A stretch of DNA of 9,916 nucleotides, taken from Gemmatimonadota bacterium (GTDB lineage Bacteria > Gemmatimonadota > Gemmatimonadetes > JACCXV01 > JAHWKZ01). Positions 7,385-9,916 of this stretch are shown one piece after another (within the stretch, counting starts at the first letter, position 1; each line of letters starts with the position of its first letter). The stretch lies in contig DAOWHI010000226.1 of assembly GCA_030641505.1 (NCBI GenBank), positions 1 through 9,916 of the forward strand, given 5' to 3'. The notes beneath the pieces were generated by a model, which was not told the origin of the DNA, made no database searches, and worked only from the letters and a program-made list of their open reading frames with translations. Made by a program: the position numbers and the translations under genes.

Positions 7385-8448
7385 CCCGAGATCCGTTCGG
7401 CCTGATCGGCCAACACCAACGCTTCGATTAGCTCCTCCAGATCGCCATCCAACACGCCGTCAAGCTTGTACAGCGTCAGATTGATTCGGTGATCGGTCAC
7501 CCGGCCTTGCGGAAAATTGTAGGTCCTAATCTTGGCGCTTCGGTCACCGGTACCGACTTGTGCCTTGCGACTCTGGGCACGCTCAGCCTGTTGCTCGGCG
7601 ATCCGACGGTCGAGCAAGCGGCTCCTCAAAACCTTGAGAGCCTTGGCCTTGTTCTTGTGCTGGCTCTTCTCGTCCTGGCACTGGACCACCAAGCCCGACG
7701 GGGCATGCGTGATCCGGACCGCGGAGTCGGTGGTGTTGACGCTCTGCCCGCCGGGACCGGACGAGCGAAACACATCGATCTTCAGATCGCTTTCGTCGAT
7801 CTTCACGTCAACCTCCTCGGCCTCTGGCAGCACGGCGACAGTCGCCGCCGATGTGTGAATCCGACCCTGCGACTCGGTCTGGGGCACTCGTTGAACCCGG
7901 TGAACACCGCTCTCGTGCCGAAGTACGCCAAATGCCCCTTCCCCGTGAACGAGCGCCACCGCCTCGCGCACCCCACCGGAGTCGGAGGGCGAAACGTCGA
8001 TCAGCTCGATCTCCCAACCGCGCCGCTCGGCGTACCGCCTGTACATGCGCAATAGCTCGCTCGCGAACAGCGCCGCCTCCTCGCCACCGGTTCCGGCTCG
8101 CACCTCGACCATTGCGTCTTTGTCGTCCAGCGGGTCGCGGGGTACCAAGAGTTGGCGCAACTCGTGCGCCAGGTGCTCGACCTCGGATTCAAGCTCGGGG
8201 ATCTCAGCCCGGGCCAACTCCTGCAGGTCTGGGTCCTCGGACTCGCGCAGAACTTCCCGATCCTCGTTGAGCCTGCGAACCACGCTCTCCCACACCTGAG
8301 CGGCTGCTAAGACCGGCGCCAGATGACGGTGCTCGCGTGCGAGATCACGCAGTTGATTGCGATCGCGGCTGACGTCGGGGTCAGCCAGCAACCGCTCCAC
8401 CTCTGCGTGGCGCGCTCTCAGTTCCTCGATCCTCTGAATCAATTCCAT
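7381..8448 (-). CDS. prfA: Peptide chain release factor 1 (RF1)
   Basis: RF1 recognises UAA and UAG in the ribosomal A site and triggers hydrolysis of peptidyl-tRNA. The 355 residues match the family length. An N-terminal coiled-coil-rich domain (about 1-110) is followed by VRAGTGGEEAALFASEL (116-132), HRVQRVPQTESQGRIHTS (183-200) and the catalytic SSGPGGQSVNTTDSAVR (229-245, GGQ at 233-235). The C-terminal part includes the conserved TYNFPQGRVTDHRI (309-322). The tripeptide that reads the stop codon, normally PxT with Ala or Val in the middle (PAT in E. coli), is PQT (189-191). RF2 would show SPF there, so this is RF1. The ATG lies at 8446-8448 with a modest GAGAG ribosome binding site. A terminator-like hairpin sits about 30 bp upstream, so some transcripts may be reduced from rpmE into prfA. 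The stop overlaps the next start as ATGA. Confidence 0.97.
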   Translation of the reverse strand: MELIQRIEELRARHAEVERLLADPDVSRDRNQLRDLAREHRHLAPVLAAAQVWESVVRRLNEDREVLRESEDPDLQELARAEIPELESEVEHLAHELRQLLVPRDPLDDKDAMVEVRAGTGGEEAALFASELLRMYRRYAERRGWEIELIDVSPSDSGGVREAVALVHGEGAFGVLRHESGVHRVQRVPQTESQGRIHTSAATVAVLPEAEEVDVKIDESDLKIDVFRSSGPGGQSVNTTDSAVRITHAPSGLVVQCQDEKSQHKNKAKALKVLRSRLLDRRIAEQQAERAQSRKAQVGTGDRSAKIRTYNFPQGRVTDHRINLTLYKLDGVLDGDLEELIEALVLADQAERISG

Positions 8449-8478
8449 GTCGGCTCTCTGCCATCAGCGTCGGAACGC

Positions 8479-8504
8479 AAAAGAGCAGGGTCGCCCCCTG
8501 CTCT
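8479..8504 (-). terminator. Intrinsic terminator or attenuator between rpmE and prfA
   Basis: On the minus strand a perfect 9-bp stem, AGAGCAGGG / CCCTGCTCT, with a five-base loop (GGCGA) is followed directly by a short T run (TTTT including the last stem base, then GCG). It lies about 50 bp after the rpmE stop and 30 bp before the prfA start. The stem is strong and the T run short, so it probably terminates only part of the transcripts. It may set the ratio of the ribosomal protein to the downstream genes, or protect the 3' end of rpmE mRNA. Confidence 0.65.
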
Positions 8505-8556
8505 CGCACCGAACGGGTCGACCGCCGGCGCGGTCCCCCACCACCGCTTGGCGTAG

Positions 8557-8838
8557 TTAGGCGTCGGCCGTCGCCTCGGCTTCCTCAGCCTCGGTTTCAG
8601 CCGGCTCGGCCTCGTCCACTGCGGCTCCGCTGTGGCTGTCCGCCAATCCGTACTTGGCGCGGAACTTCTCGACCCGTCCCGCTGTGTCCACCAGTTTTTG
8701 CTTGCCGGTGAAAAAAGGATGGCAACTGGAGCAGATCTCGATATGGATCTCGGGCATCGTGGACCGCGTCTCGATGATGTTGCCACAGGCGCAGATGATC
8801 CGAGACTCGACGTACTCGGGGTGGATTCCGCTCTTCAT
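8557..8838 (-). CDS. rpmE: 50S ribosomal protein L31, zinc-binding type, with acidic C-terminal tail
   Basis: L31 is a small protein bridging the 50S central protuberance and the 30S head. The start MKSGIHPEY and the block CSSCHPFFTGKQKLVDTAGRVEKF (36-59) are typical. Four cysteines (C16 and C18 in CACG, C36 and C39 in CSSC) mark the zinc-binding C+ type, which in many bacteria is replaced by a paralogue without cysteines when zinc is scarce. At 93 residues it exceeds the usual 66-75. The extra part is a tail of about 24 residues (70-93) made almost wholly of Ala, Glu, Asp and Thr. The ATG is preceded by CGGAG at good spacing. It lies 85 bp after lnt and has a hairpin terminator after it. Confidence 0.96.
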   Translation of the reverse strand: MKSGIHPEYVESRIICACGNIIETRSTMPEIHIEICSSCHPFFTGKQKLVDTAGRVEKFRAKYGLADSHSGAAVDEAEPAETEAEEAEATADA

Positions 8839-8923
8839 ATTGGCTCCGGTTTTCTATGGTGAAATGACAAGCTTGAGGTACTAAAGCTACGGTCCTGGTC
8901 GTCTAGCGACAACCGCGAGCCGA

Positions 8924-9808
8924 TCACCCTAGCCCCTTCTTCCGATTTCGCACGCACAGACCCGCCCACAGGATGAACGCTCCGAACGGGGCCCAATTCC
9001 CCCAGCGCGTGTACGGTGTCTCTATTCCCGGGATCGGGAGATCGGCGACCACGACCGCGAAAGTGTACAGCGAGGTCGCGACGCGAACCCGCCCCATCGG
9101 GTCTACCCATCCGGATATCCCGGTGTTGGCCGCTCGCAATACCGACACCCGACTCTCCACTGCCCGAAGCGACAGGTGGCTTGCGTGTTGATGCGGTGCA
9201 GCGGTAGGCCCAAACCACGCATCGTTCGTGATGTTGAGGAGCATCTCGGCACCGTTCCGCACCAGACGCCGCGACACGTTGGGAAACACGGACTCGTAAC
9301 AAATCGTGGCCGCAAAGCGATGCCCACCCACGGTCCACGTGGGCCACGTTTGACCCGGCGCGAACTGGCCGGTCCAGGATGACATCCGCTCGAAGAATGC
9401 GGTCGCGGCCCCGGGGATAAAGGGCACTCTCTCGGCTACCGGCACGAGTCGCCGTTTGGCGTAACGACCGTCTGCGATCGCTCCGGGCCGCACGAGATAG
9501 GCGGCGTTGTACACGCGGTAATCGGCGACGTTCGCACCGCTCCTACCGCTCAGCGTGTCGGCGTCGTTCGTGCCGGTAAAAATCGGCGCCCCTATCTCCG
9601 ACGCTAGACCCGGGACAAAGATCCGAGCTCGCGGATCGTAGCGCAAATAGACCGGCACTGCGCTTTCGGGCCACACCACCAGCTGTGGGTCTTGCTCGTT
9701 CGCGCGTCGGGTGAGCCGAGCGAGCCGTTCAAGAGGCTGCTCGTCGGCTACGCTTGGGCCCGATCGGGGGAACGGGAGCAGGCGCGCGAGATCCTGGCAG
9801 AGATCCAC
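8924..9808 (-). CDS. lnt: Apolipoprotein N-acyltransferase, catalytic (nitrilase-type) domain only; N-terminal half missing
   Basis: Lnt transfers an acyl chain from phospholipid to the N-terminal cysteine of lipoproteins at the outer face of the inner membrane. The periplasmic nitrilase-fold domain is present with a complete Glu-Lys-Cys triad: E48 in VVWPESAVP, K118 in YAKRRLVP (with E126 in AERVPF) and C170 in TICYES. These are followed by LLNITNDAWFGPTAAPHQH (190-208), a typical RAANTGISG block and one possible C-terminal membrane helix (about 271-287). Full-length Lnt is about 500 residues; the multi-helix N-terminal membrane domain is absent here. The frame can start at a GTG (9806-9808) and has an in-frame stop at 9857-9859. 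However, the first 24 or so residues are merely antisense to a TPR gene. Real lnt sequence begins near 9735-9745. The gene is broken by the junction described below, either in the genome or in the assembly. Confidence 0.85.
   Translation of the reverse strand: MDLCQDLARLLPFPRSGPSVADEQPLERLARLTRRANEQDPQLVVWPESAVPVYLRYDPRARIFVPGLASEIGAPIFTGTNDADTLSGRSGANVADYRVYNAAYLVRPGAIADGRYAKRRLVPVAERVPFIPGAATAFFERMSSWTGQFAPGQTWPTWTVGGHRFAATICYESVFPNVSRRLVRNGAEMLLNITNDAWFGPTAAPHQHASHLSLRAVESRVSVLRAANTGISGWVDPMGRVRVATSLYTFAVVVADLPIPGIETPYTRWGNWAPFGAFILWAGLCVRNRKKGLG
9720..9750. other. Sequence junction between truncated lnt and truncated TPR gene
   Basis: To the left of about 9735 the minus strand encodes a good Lnt catalytic domain. 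To the right of about 9725 the plus strand encodes a good TPR segment. Both genes point away from this spot and both lack their upstream parts, with no promoter or start region between them. This is the pattern of an inversion or deletion breakpoint, or of a chimeric contig. The hexamer GAGCCG occurs twice here (9713-9718 and 9722-9727), a possible microhomology. Confidence 0.6.
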
Positions 9809-9916
9809 GAGCTCGAGGACGATCCCCGTTGGGTGAACGGCCTCGCCGATGCTGCGCTAGTCTACGGTGCCTTGGGCGACAACGACCGGGCGTTCCGACT
9901 ACTGGATCAGGCGGTC
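9722..9916 (+). CDS. Fragment of a TPR-repeat protein, missing both ends
   Basis: The plus-strand frame starting at 9722 is open to the window end (65 codons). It reads as tetratricopeptide repeats: RLLVGYAWARSGEREQAREI with LAEI after it, then WVNGLADAALVYGALGDNDR continuing AFRLLDQAV. Patterns like YAxARSG...AxxxLxEL and LVYxxLGDxDRAFxxLxxA are common in the C-terminal TPR arrays of large signalling proteins (TolB-like or serine/threonine-kinase-linked) in Gemmatimonadota and Acidobacteriota. No start codon with a ribosome binding site lies at the beginning. Upstream the frame stays open only because it is codon-aligned antisense to lnt. It is thus an internal piece of a larger gene, truncated at the left by the junction and at the right by the window edge. 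Its full domain make-up and role cannot be seen. Confidence 0.75.

Noticed and set aside
8884..8912. A sigma-70 promoter for rpmE (TTGTCG, 17 bp, TAGCTT)
   Set aside because: The spacing is right, but the hexamers match only four and three of six bases, which is close to chance for this composition.
8835..9347. A 170-codon minus-strand frame overlapping lnt
   Set aside because: It is an alternate frame of the lnt catalytic domain, which carries the recognisable Glu-Lys-Cys motifs in the other frame.

Overview
This is a chromosomal housekeeping region from a bacterium with moderately high GC. Every complete gene lies on the minus strand, so the transcriptional order runs from high to low coordinates. 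The content is translation termination (prfA, prmC), ribosome components and modification (rpmE, rsmI), peptidoglycan synthesis (murA), lipoprotein maturation (lnt), a secreted DUF4159 protein and a two-component system. L31 carries zinc-type cysteines, and the right edge holds a TPR fragment of a kind common in Gemmatimonadota and Acidobacteriota. With the DUF4159 protein, this suggests Gemmatimonadota or a neighbouring phylum. That placement is inference from protein style only.

Layout from right to left. At 9722-9916 (+) is a fragment of a TPR protein whose N-terminal part is missing. It abuts, head to head, an Lnt catalytic domain (8924 to about 9735-9808, -) that lacks its whole membrane-embedded N-terminal half. 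The two truncations meet at about 9720-9750, which marks a rearrangement or an assembly chimera. Then follow rpmE (8557-8838), a hairpin terminator (about 8479-8504), prfA (7381-8448), a degenerate PrmC-like gene (6491-7384), a canonical prmC (5591-6478), murA (4294-5574), rsmI (3428-4297) and the DUF4159 gene (2742-3431). From prfA to DUF4159 the genes overlap or lie 12-16 bp apart. Three junctions are 4-base ATGA overlaps, so this is very probably one translationally coupled operon. After a 90-bp gap with a possible promoter come a membrane histidine kinase (1155-2651) and an NtrC-type sigma-54 response regulator (1-1128, cut by the left edge).

RF1 (PrfA) releases peptides at stop codons and PrmC methylates its GGQ glutamine. 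RsmI methylates 16S rRNA and L31 is a ribosomal protein, so the core of the operon serves translation, with MurA linking it to wall synthesis. The two most notable points are the tandem PrmC pair, in which the copy overlapping prfA has VPPY in place of the catalytic NPPY, and MurA with Asp instead of Cys at residue 115, a substitution known to confer intrinsic fosfomycin resistance. No tRNA, rRNA, CRISPR array or insertion sequence was seen, and no gene-free stretch exceeds about 110 bp.
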